NCBI RefSeq assembly: GCF_000002995.4
Contig: NW_025062475.1
Span: 13,672,687-13,736,686 of the forward strand
Length of the DNA: 64,000 bases
Direction: 5' to 3'
DNA from: Brugia malayi
Taxonomy: Eukaryota > Nematoda > Chromadorea > Rhabditida > Onchocercidae
Made by a program: the position numbers and the translations under genes. The stretch's first letter is position 1. Each line of letters starts with the position of its first letter. A model generated the notes under the pieces. It was not told where the DNA came from. It made no database searches and worked only from the letters and a program-made list of their open reading frames with translations. Positions 38,202 through 51,600 of this stretch are shown here, piece by piece.

Positions 38202-38697
38202 TGTATAATCTTTGATGTATTTTTTTTTATTGAATTATGTTACATACTTTGAAATTGTATTTTTTTTTTTTTTTTTTTTTGCTAGATAAGATAACTGTAT
38301 TTTATTAAAAGTTTTCCATGTATAAAACTTATATTCGTAATATTTGCTAATATAAATTCTTTTTGTATAAAATTGGGTATAAAATGGAATATTCTTCAAA
38401 ATGAAACATATCATATCATTACGTGTATATTCTGTAATTCTTTTGAATAAAATGATTATATTACAATTTTTTAAACCATTCAATTAAAATGTGTTCCTGT
38501 TCTTACTTTGCATACATGTGCATGTGATAATATAAGTAAAAATATATTTCTGATGACAAATCAATTGTGACATTAACACTTAAATTGATATTTAATGATA
38601 TTATGATTAGGTATGATAGCAGATAATATATTACTCGTAGTTATCACTTCAATTACCATTACACAACTTTTTTTTTTCTTTTTTATAGAATTAAAAA
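38202..38697. other. ADAT3-AASDH spacer
   Basis: A short 496-bp gap between co-oriented genes. It holds a poly-T run (38261-38280), an AATAAA near 38446 that could end ADAT3, and a polypyrimidine tract ending TTTTTTATAG at about 38688 just before the next ATG. That arrangement is what a downstream trans-splice acceptor in a nematode operon looks like. Confidence 0.45.
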
Positions 38698-41600
38698 ATG
38701 TCAACGGCACCAATTGCGAAAACATTTTCAATGATATATGTGGATGAAAAGGATAATTCAATTGATATAGCATTGAGTTATAACGATGTTATGAATGGAG
38801 TATCATTGATTGCAGAGAAATTATCTTCCTATAGGAATTGTCTCATTGCTATCACTCTTCCTAAGCATCCTGCATTCGTTTCTGCTATTCTTGGGTTTGG
38901 TTTTTGACTTCTTTACTCAAGCTTACGTACTTTTTATAATTTATCAGCTTAAATTTGAATTTTATCATCAGTTTATAAAATTACTATATTTCGTTTATAC
39001 TATCTTTTCGTTTTTGTTTTAAAAAAGAAAGAAAATTACATATCTTTAGTAAATACTGCAATTGTTAGATTAGGTATAGACATGACTTTTATGTAAATAT
39101 TATTGAAATGTTGAATAAATAAGGAACTCTTTCTTTCTTTTTCTTTTGGATTATTATTTTTTTTACTATTTAATAAATTACACCAAAATTAATTTATTGA
39201 ATTTTCAAAATGCTTATAGTTTAAATTTTCAGAGTTCTAGAAACGAAAAATTGTTTCGTTTGTTGTTCAAGCATTGAAGCAGCAAACAATTATCTTAGTG
39301 CTACGGTATCCTGTATCATTTCTACAATTGCTGCAGATGATAATCAATTATCAATTAATATACACGGTTTACAAATTTATTTTAATCATAATGGATATTA
39401 TTGTTTGGATGAATTTGGAAAAGATAAATTATGCTATTTAATTACCACATCTGGTACATTAGGAAAACGAAAAGAAGTTTTTGTTCCGCATAGCTGTATA
39501 ATGCCTAATATTTGGGACTTCAGGTTAGCATTTCAAAATTTTAAGCTATTTTCTATAAAAGAATCATTGATAACTTAAGGTATTAGAATGCATCACAAAT
39601 TTTACTATTTTATTTGCAAAAAAAAAAAAAAGTATTTTTGCTAATTCTAACGTAATCATTGTTCTTAGATGAAATTTTGTTCAAAATAAGTTAATTCTTT
39701 TTTTTCTGATATTAGCAAATCCTTTTTCTTATAAATTCAATGCTATGTTTACTTGAATGAATAGAATAAAAAGTTCACAAATTATTATTAGTTAATAATT
39801 GAAATTTATAAGATGAAAGTGTATTTTGAGAATAGCTTTAAATTCTTCATCTTTTTTTAGTCGTCGATTTCAAATCACAACTGTTGATGTTATTCTTTTT
39901 GCTACGGCAGCAACATTTGATCCATTTGTTGTGGAAATTCTTTTAGCTGTAGTAAATGGTGCAAAACTATTGATTGTTCCGGATTCGTTTCGTTCCATAC
40001 CGTCGAAATTAGCCGATGCAATCTTGAAATATAATGTAACCTTTATTCAGGTTAGATTTTCAATCCTCATGTCATTTATATTATATTTAGTTTACAAATT
40101 AATTTGAATTTAATAATAATTCAAAATTTCTATTTTCAAATTTTTATTTATAAGAAGATTATTAATGAAAATGAATGAAAAGAAGCTTATGCTAATCGAA
40201 ATTCATTTTGTTCAGATCTCTGTTTATGGTAAAGAATATCCTTAGTTTTGTTCTCAATTGTTTTCCTATCTTTTTATAATTAATTAGCTTTTAGAGTATC
40301 CTTAGAATATATCTTCATTACATTAATGTAAGATTATGTTTTCAGTTTTTGATTTGTTCACTAATTTTAATACTATGTTATCTTTTTTTGCGTTAAACAG
40401 AGTGAATTTAAAACTAAGTTTTATTTCAGATGACACCATCACAACTGAAAATTCTACCTCATAATGCTTTAACAAAGATTTTTGCTGGTAAATCGGCTGT
40501 ACGGACCGTAATTCTGGGTGGTGAAGCATTCCCTATAAATTTTATTAAGCATTATCATATTAATCATGAATTTATCAATTTTTACAATGTATACGGAGTT
40601 ACGGAAGTATCTTGTTGGGCATCTTGTTATAGAATCGATTGGAAGTAAGTTTTTAAGCTAATGAATTAGTTCAAATAAAAGCAGAACAGTCAGGAAGATA
40701 CAATTCAATATTTAGAGAAAGTCGTGTGGAAATTGGTGAACCATTATTGGGTACGAAATTTAATGTTAGTGAAACAGGAGAATTGCTTATTGGTGGTTCA
40801 AGACGATGTTTTATAAATGGTAAATTATCTGCAGCTTGGTTTTCCACTGGTGATATTGTTGAGCTTACAGAATTGGGAAAAATCTATTGGTGTGATCGAT
40901 TTGATGATCAGGTTTGTGACAATAATCAGATTACTTTGAAAATTCTTTTTCTCTCTTATTTTCAACTTTCTATTCTTGATAATTCTGCATACAGCCAGCT
41001 ATTTATCTTGCTAATAATTTTATGAAAAGAAAAATTGATCTGAGCTTCTTATTTTTAAACTTTTAAATATAAAAACACTATGTTGGTTGATAATTGAACA
41101 AAGTGTAAATTACGAAAACGGCAGCACTTTTTTTTTTTTTTTTTTTTTTTTTTTTAGCAAGATAAGCTAATACATAGTGCTTCCAAAATTCTGATATGAT
41201 CAGGAAATGAAAGAAGTAAGTAGAAACAAATACCATTGTTTCTTATCAAATTCATATATAAACCATTCGTCTATTTGTATAAAATCGGACAATTATTGTC
41301 AAATCAATTGTGATTCTTTCAATGCATTGTTATTTTTCAGCAAAAGATTAGTGGAATCAATGTAAGTTTATCAGGTTTGGCCAGAAAAGCAGAAGAATAT
41401 GATGGCATTCAATCAGCTTTAGCTGTACGCCGTCAACAGTCTATCTTATTATTTGTACATGTCAAAAATAGTGCAACAATACAAACTAATTTATGTGAAA
41501 AATTAGCAATTGGTTTGCCAATGATAGTCATTTTAGTGGACAATTGGCCAATGACAAGAAATGGTTAGTGGATAATGGAAAAAAAAAGAGAGCAATTTTA

Positions 41601-44600
41601 TAACTTTTTATAGTTTTGAAAAAGAAAGGTGATAAGTGTTAGACAATCAAGTTAATCTTTAATTTTATTTTGCCATTGGATAATTAATGCACGCGAATCT
41701 CTAATATAAGAAGTTGCTGATTCCAGTTTTCGAGTTAAATCATTCTTATGCACAATAAAATAACTTCAGGTAAAGTTGATCGCCAAAAATTAGTGGAAAT
41801 TTTTGAACAAAAAAATTTGGTCTTTACAATGGAAGATTTGAGTAAATTATTTGAATATCTTAGTAAGTTCTTTCATTATTTTAACATAATAATTGATTTC
41901 AGTAATATTTTGATGTGAAAAGAGATATTAAAATAGTGAACATAATTAAAAATTCTTAAATTTTGAAGTATTGGTTTATTTTTATTTGTACAAGAATATT
42001 TGATAATTAAATATAAAATTCCATTAAAAAACAAATATATAGTACATATTGATACAACCGTATATATTTTGCCTAATCATTTATAGTATTATTTATAGAG
42101 ATTAGTCTAGAAATCAATCGAGAAATGACATTCAAAGATTTGGGTTTGGATTCATTACGTGCCACTGAATTAACTCTAAAAACGGAGCATCTTTTGAAAC
42201 AGCGCAATTTTCCACTGTTGCAATATCTTCTTTCGGATACCGGAACAGTTGCTGGATTTCTGGACGCACTTGATTTTAATCAAAATATACGAGAAAGGAA
42301 TATCATACACATGCGAGAAATTCGTACAAGACCAATAGAAAATTCCATCAAGGTCGAATTATTGTGGGAATATGACTTAGGAAAATGCATCGATGCAACA
42401 CCTATAGTCGAAAATGAGTATGAATTGTACAATTTAAAAAATATATCTGAATTAGATTTGTGAGCTAAAATAATGTTGGATAATATCTTTTTATAAATGA
42501 AGTCACTTAGCTTGTGCTAAACATAGCAACTTATAAAATTATCTTATTTTGATATTTTAACTTTTATTTAAGTCTACGAATAGTATTAATGATCATTTTG
42601 ATATTATCAATTTGTGTCATTTTTAACCTGTATTTAGAAATAGTTACTAAAGTAATAAGTTGTTAACTTCAGTGTTAAATTGATCATTTTACTTTGAAAT
42701 TTCAATTTTTAATTAAGTTTAAGAATTTGTAGGACTATTAAAATTGAACATTTTGAATGTTTTTTCAGTTCAATCTTTCTGGGATCGCATTCTGGACGAT
42801 TCGTTTCGTTATCTCTGGATGGTACTAAAGAATGGGAAGTTCAGCTTGATGATCGAATTGAAGCAACTGCTTCTTATCAAAATGGTATCATTGCTGTGGG
42901 TTTGTTTTTTCTTCTTTCACTTTTTGTCTCATAGCTTTATGACTATTTGAGATTTTCTTTTAAATTTTTTGCAACACCTGAATTCCATTTCTTCTTCTTC
43001 CGAATTCCAGCTTAGATGGCAGGCTTATTAATTAGACAAAAAAGAAATTGTTTTTCAATAAATCGTACGTTTAATTGACACTAGTTTATCAGTTCTGATT
43101 TTTGTACTTCAATGTTTTTTTATTATTTATTGCTCATATAATTAAAATTCATTTTGTTTGAAAAAAAAAAAAAAAAAACAAATCAAATTCATATTTATAT
43201 TCATATTGTTTGTTTTTATTGCATGATCGTTCTATCATATTTTACATTTCCTGAAATATTTGTTTCTATTCAGAACAATTCAAATAAGGAATTGAAATAA
43301 AGTTTTTTTTTTTTTTCTCTTTCATATAATTCTTTTCAAGAAATCATTTTGTTATCTTATAGGCTGTTATGATGGTTACCTGTACTTTTTGGATGAAAAA
43401 AATGGACATTTAATATGGAAATTTGCCACAGGAAATGTTATCAAATCATCTCCTGTACTTATCGATGCAGGAAATAAATGTTTGTTTGGTTCATATGATA
43501 AATGTCTTTATTTACTTGATATCAAGGTAAGCTATTGGACGAAATGTGGATCATATTTCTCGAAGTACTTATTGTGATATTTTCAGTATTTTTTTCATCC
43601 AAGTTTGTTTTCCATCATTAGATGAACAAATGTTCAGTATAATGAACGATTTTTCGTTGAATTTTGTTAGATTAATATAATTGAGAAAGAAATTCCAAAC
43701 TTTTCATCCATTGAAATACATTAATGATTGAGTTACAAAAAAACCTTTTTTTTTGAAAAATTAATCGATAAGATGGAAAGATCTAATTGTGAAAGATTTA
43801 GCTGTATACTCATTTATAATATCACGGCTACTATAACGTGTTCATCACGTGTTTACCTGTTTAGATGTAATTATACCATTTTAATGATTGCTCTATCTCT
43901 ATTTCTATTTTATTTATTTTTAGAATCACATGATGCTATGGAAGATTGTTTGTGATGGTAGTATTTTGTCATCACCTATGCTTGTTGATACAATTGTATT
44001 ATGTGCTACTTTGCGAGGAGAATTTCTGAGCGTTGAATTGGTAATTTTTAATAAATTTTTTTTTCTTTTTTTATAGATTCTCTTATTCTGTTTAATTTGA
44101 GAAATGATTTCATATAATAAGTTAACTTATTCTTTTAGTATTTTCATGTGTTTTCACTCATAATCTGATAGTACAAATTCTTTAAAAAAAATAATTTACT
44201 TAAGAAAAAAAAATTACTTATGATTATAATAACTAAACTACTAGTTTTTTGATATGTTATACCCAGAAAATTTGAAAGTTTCCAATGCTAATGCTGAGGA
44301 ATCATTGATTGGATGAAAGATTGTCTTTAGTTAAACTCTTTAAGTGTTAAATTACGGTGTCAGAATTACTTTAAATTACTATAATTCAGAGTTTTATTTT
44401 TCAGATTTGAAAAGTAATTGTAAAGAAAATTATTGGGTTTTATTAAAAAGTCCTTTACCTTAAAAATAACTTGAATTTTTCTATCTTTTAATTCTATCAG
44501 TTTCAATCGCATAAATTTATTTGTTATATAAATAGCCTGCATCGGATAACTTGCAAAATTCATTTTAAGACTTTAAATTAATCATTAATTCGTTTTTTTT

Positions 44601-45817
44601 TCGGGAATACTGAAGAACTTTTTACACTACAAAAATTTTGTTGAAATGGTGATCCTTCTTAAGAAAAATTTATTTTAGTGTCTATTTTTCTCAAATAACT
44701 TCATGAAATAAGCGAAAACACTTTGATTTATGTATAATATGACGATTATAGGAAAAGATATTATTTTAGCGTGATAATTAGACTTTTTCAATTAATGAAA
44801 AAGAATTTTTAGGATAACTTCATTTGCCACACATACTTTTGAACTGATAAAAATGTAAAATAAATGTGAAAATTGATAATTTAATGGAAAAAATTACTAG
44901 TTTTTTATCGCATGTATTTTAAGTGCCAATGTTTTGCAACATATATTAGTCTAAGTCTAATAATTATTGTATTGATATATGAAATATCGATGAAATTGTA
45001 ATGAATAATCTTTTTGAGTGAGCAATTTTCTAATTTCAGGAAACTGGCACCATCTTATGGAAAATTCAACTAGCTGCACCTATATTTGCAAATTTATGCA
45101 TGATAGAAGAACATAATCGTATTCTGGTTGCGAATGTTAAAGGTCTTATAACATTGTGCGACGCAACAAACGGACGTATAGTACGTGTTTTTTTTTTTTT
45201 TTTAATAAATTCAATAAATAAAACTTTACTTAAATATGGCATATCTTTTTGTATTTTTCATTTACTTCAATATTAATTTTCATATATGCCTATTGTTCCA
45301 TAGCATATGAAATATCTAAACATATCTGTCTAGAAACTGATAGTTTATTAGTAAGTTTTTATTCTCTGCTAACATTTTTTGTAGTATTGAAAGCTAGAGA
45401 TTTGAACTAATATATGTGCAGTTAAATTCTGAGAATGGATTTTTAAGAGGATCAAATTAAACAATAGTTTGGAATAATTTGCTATTATCTGATTTAGTTT
45501 TCAAAAAGCAAAATGAAGAAAATTTCATGTTTCACTTCATTTTTACGACAAATAAAAGATATTTATTGGAATTACCATTGAGAAATATTTCATCCATTCT
45601 GGCTTCTTTCTAGCAATAATAAATTGTCAATCTTTTTTTTTCTATCCATCCTACGTCAATTTCAAGCGTAAGTATTTCTCCTATAATTGATCTATTTTTC
45701 ACGCCTTTCGTGACTGTCATCATATTTCTTCTTTTTTTGAAAATTTGTTTGTATAGTGAACGAAAGTTGTTGATCCATTAGCATTATATTAACATTATAC
45801 TGTTTTCTCTTCTCTTC

Positions 45818-45856
<39 letters not shown>

Positions 45857-46948
45857 CTATGTTTATTCCTTCTTCTTTTAAGTTGTCGGATCAACAAGAT
45901 AGTGATTGAATTTTTAACTATTTTGTCACGATTTTCTCTTCTAATTCTGTCTAGACTCTTTTTTTTTTTTCCTCGTTTGCATTCTTTCCAAATTTTTTTT
46001 TTTTACTTTTCTCTATTTTAGGAACATCAAAATTTCTAAAAAAAAAAAAAAAATATGCCATCATTCTTTACCAGATTTTTCTCTTCTTGGAATTTTTATT
46101 TTTTTTTTTTTTTTTGAAATTTTTGATTTTTCTAACTTATTTCCTTCTTGGTCAATTTTTTTTTACCTTCAATATGAAGTAATTCAAAACACTGTTTGAT
46201 AAATAGAGCGAAGCAAAATGATATGAATATATTAAAATGAAAGTGCCATTCTCGTATTTAACTAAATATGATTATCTAGAAATGCTAGATGGTGAAAATT
46301 TGTAAAATTTTACAATCAGATAGTTCCTCAAAGTTTATACCATATCACTAAGAGAATTAGCAAAAATTTTAAACTTCAAAATATTTTACATTAAAATTTT
46401 ATGAATAAATTTTTCAGAAATTTCTTTTCAGATATATCAATATGATGTTCTGGAGTGTATTTTTGCAGCACCGGTACAATTTCCGGATAACACCAATAGT
46501 TCTAACGTATCAATTATCGTAACTCATTCTTCTTCATTATTCTTGTTACAAACCGATACACTTCAATTGCTCTGGTATATACGAATTAATGGAGTAGGAT
46601 CGTTTCCAAGACCACCAGAAATTCTGAATAATGAAGGATATCTTTTTATTCAAGATTCTTCCGGTGCTTTGCTAGCTATCAAAGGATTGAGAGAGTTAAT
46701 GAAGAAAAATACTACGGATTTGGAAATTTCCAGGATGAAAATTATTGAAATTTTACGAGTACCTGGTGAAACTTTTAGTGGTGTACAAATTTTGAAAATA
46801 AACAAACGAGACAGTAATAAGAGCGATGATAGTAATAGTAGTGGTAGTAGTAATAGTGATAGTAGTAGTAGTAGTAAAATGACAATTGTTTCTTATCGTG
46901 CTTTGATTGGAAGTCGTGATGATCGTATACGGTGCTTTCAGTTTTTAT

Positions 46949-46953
<5 letters not shown>
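38698..46953 (+). CDS. AASDH: AASDH-type adenylating enzyme with carrier domain and PQQ-like propeller (13 exons)
   Basis: Homologue of animal AASDH / ACSF4 (beta-alanine-activating enzyme). Exons: 38698-38894, 39233-39523, 39861-40050, 40430-40644, 40716-40911, 41341-41563, 41770-41862, 42099-42417, 42769-42899, 43363-43526, 43924-44040, 45040-45180, 46432-46953, totalling 2799 nt or 932 residues. Adenylation signatures: CYLITTSGTLGKRKEVFVPH (A3), FNVYGVTEVS and LGGEAFP (A4/A5 region), FSTGD (A7), NGKVDR (A10, with the catalytic Lys region). Carrier domain: FKDLGLDSLRATE with Ser487 as the predicted phosphopantetheine site. PQQ-type beta-propeller from about 545: LWEYDLGKCIDATP, LGSHSGRF, LFGSYDKCLYLLD and LVANVKGLITLCDATNGRI. 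The last exon has a Ser/Asp-rich insert from GAT/AGT triplets. The vertebrate protein is longer, mostly in the N-terminal linker. The true substrate of this family is unsettled. Confidence 0.93.
45812..45843. repeat. (CT)n microsatellite
   Basis: CT dinucleotide run inside the last intron (45181-46431) of the AASDH-type gene, followed by pyrimidine-rich sequence. Confidence 0.9.
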
Positions 46954-46981
<28 letters not shown>

Positions 46982-48634
46982 GGGAGAAAAAAAAAAGCGA
47001 GAAAAGCTAAAGAATTTTGAATGATATAAAAGAAGAAAAGAAAGAAAATGGATGATGAAAAGGAAGAAATGGATGAGGAATGAAAGAGAGAGAGAGAGAG
47101 AGTAGCATTTTCATTTTTGAAATTTGAACAAATTAAAATAAAGGAGAAAGAAGACGAAAAGGAAGAAATGAAATGAACAAACCTAAGATTATTCTAGAGA
47201 TAGAAGAAGAAGAAGAAGAAGCTCACAATATGTGAATGAAAATGACGTAAACATTGAATAAATCAAACTAGCAAACTAAATTAAAATCAACAATTGTTTG
47301 TTTACTTTTTGAACTTGAAATGAAATAAATTTAAAACTGCTACATTCTTTACTACTCTAAAATATTTTGAAGCAAATAAATATTAGTGCTTAAAGCTGAA
47401 AGAAATAAAGGAAGGAAGATAAGAAAGACATTTAGATATATATTTCAAGTAACCAAATGGTCACGATTTCATCTACCGTTAACCGATATGATCCATTTGA
47501 GGGAGGACGAGGAGAAGGAGGAAGAGGAGGATTGGCTAATAAATTACTTCTTGTCGTTAATTTTGTCAAAATTTCTGCTTCTCCTTCTCCTCTTCCTCTT
47601 TAATCTTTTTATTTCTTCATCTTGCAGTTATTTGGAAACTACTAATATCAGATAATATATTATTAGAAGATAATGAAACTTTGATCGCAACAAAATAAAC
47701 AAAATACAGGTGAGAGGTAGAAGATAGATAATAAACAAAATGCATTCATTTCCCAAATGTATTTAGTAGTTATTACAGCCGTGATATGAAATCTGGTATT
47801 GGTCACTACTACTCTGCTACTACACCTCTAGTAGAAGGGGAGTGGTCCTCAATAAAATCCCGGTCATTTCTATCCTATTTTACCTGAGGGCGGGCATTAA
47901 TCTCTCTCTTTTTCCTCTGTAACAATTTATGTTATCTTAGTGCAAGACGTAATCATCATCGGTGCTTGCTTTATACCTTCCAGAAATTTCGTACTATCCT
48001 TTTTCATGGTAATCTCTTGGATGATACCTGTTAATGATAACATTGACCAATGTGTAAATTACTACTAATTAAATAATTAATCTATTTTCTATTTGCTAAA
48101 TAAATAATTAAGTGATATTTGTAATATAATATTTGTAGCATTTATTCTATTTTTTTTTTCTTTTTACATATATTCAAGATATAATCAATTTCTATCAATT
48201 TCCTTTTTTCTTTTGTGACTTTCATTAAAGAAGGAGAGGAAGAAATTATATTATCCATCTGAAAGCATTTATTAATATTCCTGTTCAAAGCAACCTGTAA
48301 TTCTCTTCCTGTGATCATCATTAAAAATTATTTCACTAAATTCTGCGCATTCACTTATATATTCCTGAAAATATTTTTCTAAAAATATTCCGTAATTTTC
48401 ATCAATATACTAATAATATCTATTGCTAACAAAAAAAAAAAAAGAAAAAAAGAAGAGAAATTATTGCTTAATAATGATTAAAATTTAATTGTTATTTTTT
48501 CACTGTAATTTATGCTATTATTAATAGAAACAACAACAGAATATATTTGAAATATCTTCTCACTGATATACATAATTTTATTTAAATTATCTGAAATTTC
48601 ACACTGATTCTAAGAATTCCTAAAGGTAAATAAG
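46954..48634. other. Intergenic region AASDH to ETS gene
   Basis: Starts with purine-rich sequence including (GA)n at 46960-46981 and 47086-47101, the probable AASDH 3' UTR, with AATAAA-type signals near 47137 and 47255. The segment 47770-47900 is less AT-rich and could be promoter or non-coding 5' exon sequence of the ETS gene. No supported ORF. Confidence 0.45.
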
Positions 48635-51600
48635 ATGGAAATCGAAAAACCTGTTTTACAACAATCATCAACAGATCTTTTAAAGAGCTATCATGATCTA
48701 AGCTTTAATTCTTCACTTTCACATCATCATCATCATCAGGATATCAGTAAAGCAGAAGCAGTAAAAAAAATTGATTATATAACAGGAAATGATAATGGTG
48801 ATAGTGTTGATAGTGATAATAGCAATGAAAATAGTAATAATAGAAGTTATCATTTACTGTTAAATGAAGCAAATGACGATGAAGAGAATGATAATGATAA
48901 TGAATCAAAGTCATCAAATACTATATTTAAACAACATTTTGCTAATTTTGATGTTACATCAAAAGAGGAAGAAGAAGAAGAAGAAGCAACAACAACAGCA
49001 ACAACAACTGTAGCAAATTTAAATTATCCAGAATTATCATCATTTCAACATCGTTTTTCTACGATACCAATGGAAATTACAAAACGAAATCATGCATTTG
49101 TTGCTTGTAAATTAGCTCAAAATTCATCGAATAGTACTAACAATTCAAATTCAATAAATAGTATTCAAGAAGAAATTCCGGAAGTAGAAGTGGAAAATTC
49201 ACAAAATTTACAAGAGAAATTAAAACATTCGGTATCATCACTCTATTCATCCTCTATTGTTCGACAGCAAAATCGACGATCGGTAACGCTTACAACTTAC
49301 AACTAATTCTATTATCATTGATTTTTGCAATATTTAAAAGTCATTAATTCATTAATTTTCATTGATAGTAATAATCTTAAAAGATAGAGTATTAATCGTG
49401 ATAAGAATGATAATAATTTTGATACTCAGGATAGAACATTGTTCGAGAAAAGACCACGAATTGAACGACCACGAGCACGATATCCAAATTCAGCACGACG
49501 TACATCTGCGCCTGCATGTTTATGGCCTGCATCATCATTATTTCCTGATCAGGTAATTTATTTGACTGTTATATAATCAAATAAATTCATAGCTTCTCAT
49601 CTTAAATATATTTTTAAATTATTGTTTAAAATATAAAGCAAATATTAGCTTGTTTTTCTTTCAAAATTTTTATTGTTTAAATATTTTTCTAAGTTAATAT
49701 TTTTTTTTTTTTTGTTTTCTTTTGTTTCGTAATTTCTTTTAGCTTATTTATTTTCTTTATTAATTTCATTTTTAAACATTATTATAAGCATAAATAGAAC
49801 TATGATTTTAAAACTTTGATTCTAACATTTATCTATAATTCAATATAAATATAATTTTACAAAATATATATAAATACAAGATATTCACTCGAAGTTTAGC
49901 ATATATTCCGAACAAATTTTGATCTAAAATTATTGAGAAATTTTTTTAAAGAATATTTTTCTACTCATTTTTTTTTTTTTTTTTTTGTTTTGTTTTTTCT
50001 CGAAAAGAATTTGTTAGGAAAAGAAAAAAGCTTAAGAAGATGAAATAGATAAGCTGAATGGTATGATATGATTAATTAGGTATATTTTTCTTCCTGTATG
50101 GTATAGTTTTAAATTTCTTTGATAATGTTTTAACAATATTTTAACTCGATTGAACACTGATAAAATTAGTCAAATATGATAGATAAGTGTAAATTTAACT
50201 TAAATTCATATATGAGTAGGGAAATAATTTTAGTTTTTCATAGAATTTAAATAAAATTTTAAAAATTTCAAGCAATTTATTAATTATTATTTTTGCAGCA
50301 AACAAAATCATCATCATCATCACTGCATGATAATTTAATCTTACTTCAAAAATTATTAGCTAAGCAACGAATTATGCAAGAAAATGTAGCAACATTCAAT
50401 TTTGATCCTTCTACTAGTATTTCTAATGCTAATAATAATATTGCTACCGCATCTCAATCAAAAATTTCACCTCCGACATTAGCGCCAAATTTTTCAACTG
50501 CTCAAACATCAGCACCAACATCATCATCAGTTTTAGCCACATGGCAATTACTCAGAGGTTTGCTTTTTCTTTCTTTTCACTTTTTACCTTTTTTTTTTTT
50601 TTTTTTTAATTCCTTCATTTTCAAATAAAAATTTGAACAATACTATTCGATAATAATCATTGTTATCGTTGAGTTATAAAGGAATAATGTATGTGACAGT
50701 TAAACATGTGACATTTTCTTCTTCTTTTTTTTTTTCTTGAAATCTTGAAATAGTGTTTAATTTCATTTCAAAACTATTTCATTCTTTTCATTTCTTTGCT
50801 GAAAAAAAAAAAACATACATTTATGCAAATATATGATAGCAAAGTACTGAAAAATGAAAATTATTCATTCGCTTCATATTTCTTCAAAATTCTTTCTTTC
50901 CTATTAGAAATGAGCAATTATGGAAAGAGGAAGGAAAAGAATGAAAATGGTGGCGTGGGATACATTGAAAAATACAGGTTTTCTCTTTGTGAATCAACAA
51001 AAAAAGAAAAAAAAAATAAATAAATAAAAAAACAGAAAGAGGGAATTTTCAAAATTTTAGTTAAGCTGTTTTTAATAATTTTCGTATTAAAATATGTGCA
51101 TACAGATGTGATGTACTTCGAAATAATTCATCTTTCATTTCATTTTTTTATTTTTTTTTTTATTTTTGCAAAGAGAATGAAATGCAGCCACGACATTCCT
51201 TTTCTTCCTTTAGAAGAGGAAGAGAATATAAATTAATAATAATAATAATAATAATATTAATAATGATATTGTTAATAATAATTATAATGATAATATTAAT
51301 AATTAGTAATAATAATAGTAATTAATGGTAGTAAAGTAATAATAATCCTATTAACAATGATAATAGTAACAATAATAGTAATAACAGTAATAATAATATT
51401 TATTATAAATTAAATTGCTATCAGATTTAAATAAGTTAAATTGCTATCAGCCATAAAAATTTTCAAAAAATTATAAAAAAAAAAAAAGATGAAATTGAGA
51501 AATTACAAAGCATCCATATTATGATATTGTTTTTTGATTCATAAGTATGAATAAAAGGATATTAATATAAGTAAGTTTAAAATTAACATAAATACATGTA

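Noticed and set aside
47386..47655. 89-codon open frame with an acidic block and a hydrophobic C-terminus
   Set aside because: Arises from GA-rich and CTT-rich simple sequence after the AASDH stop; no conserved features or start context.
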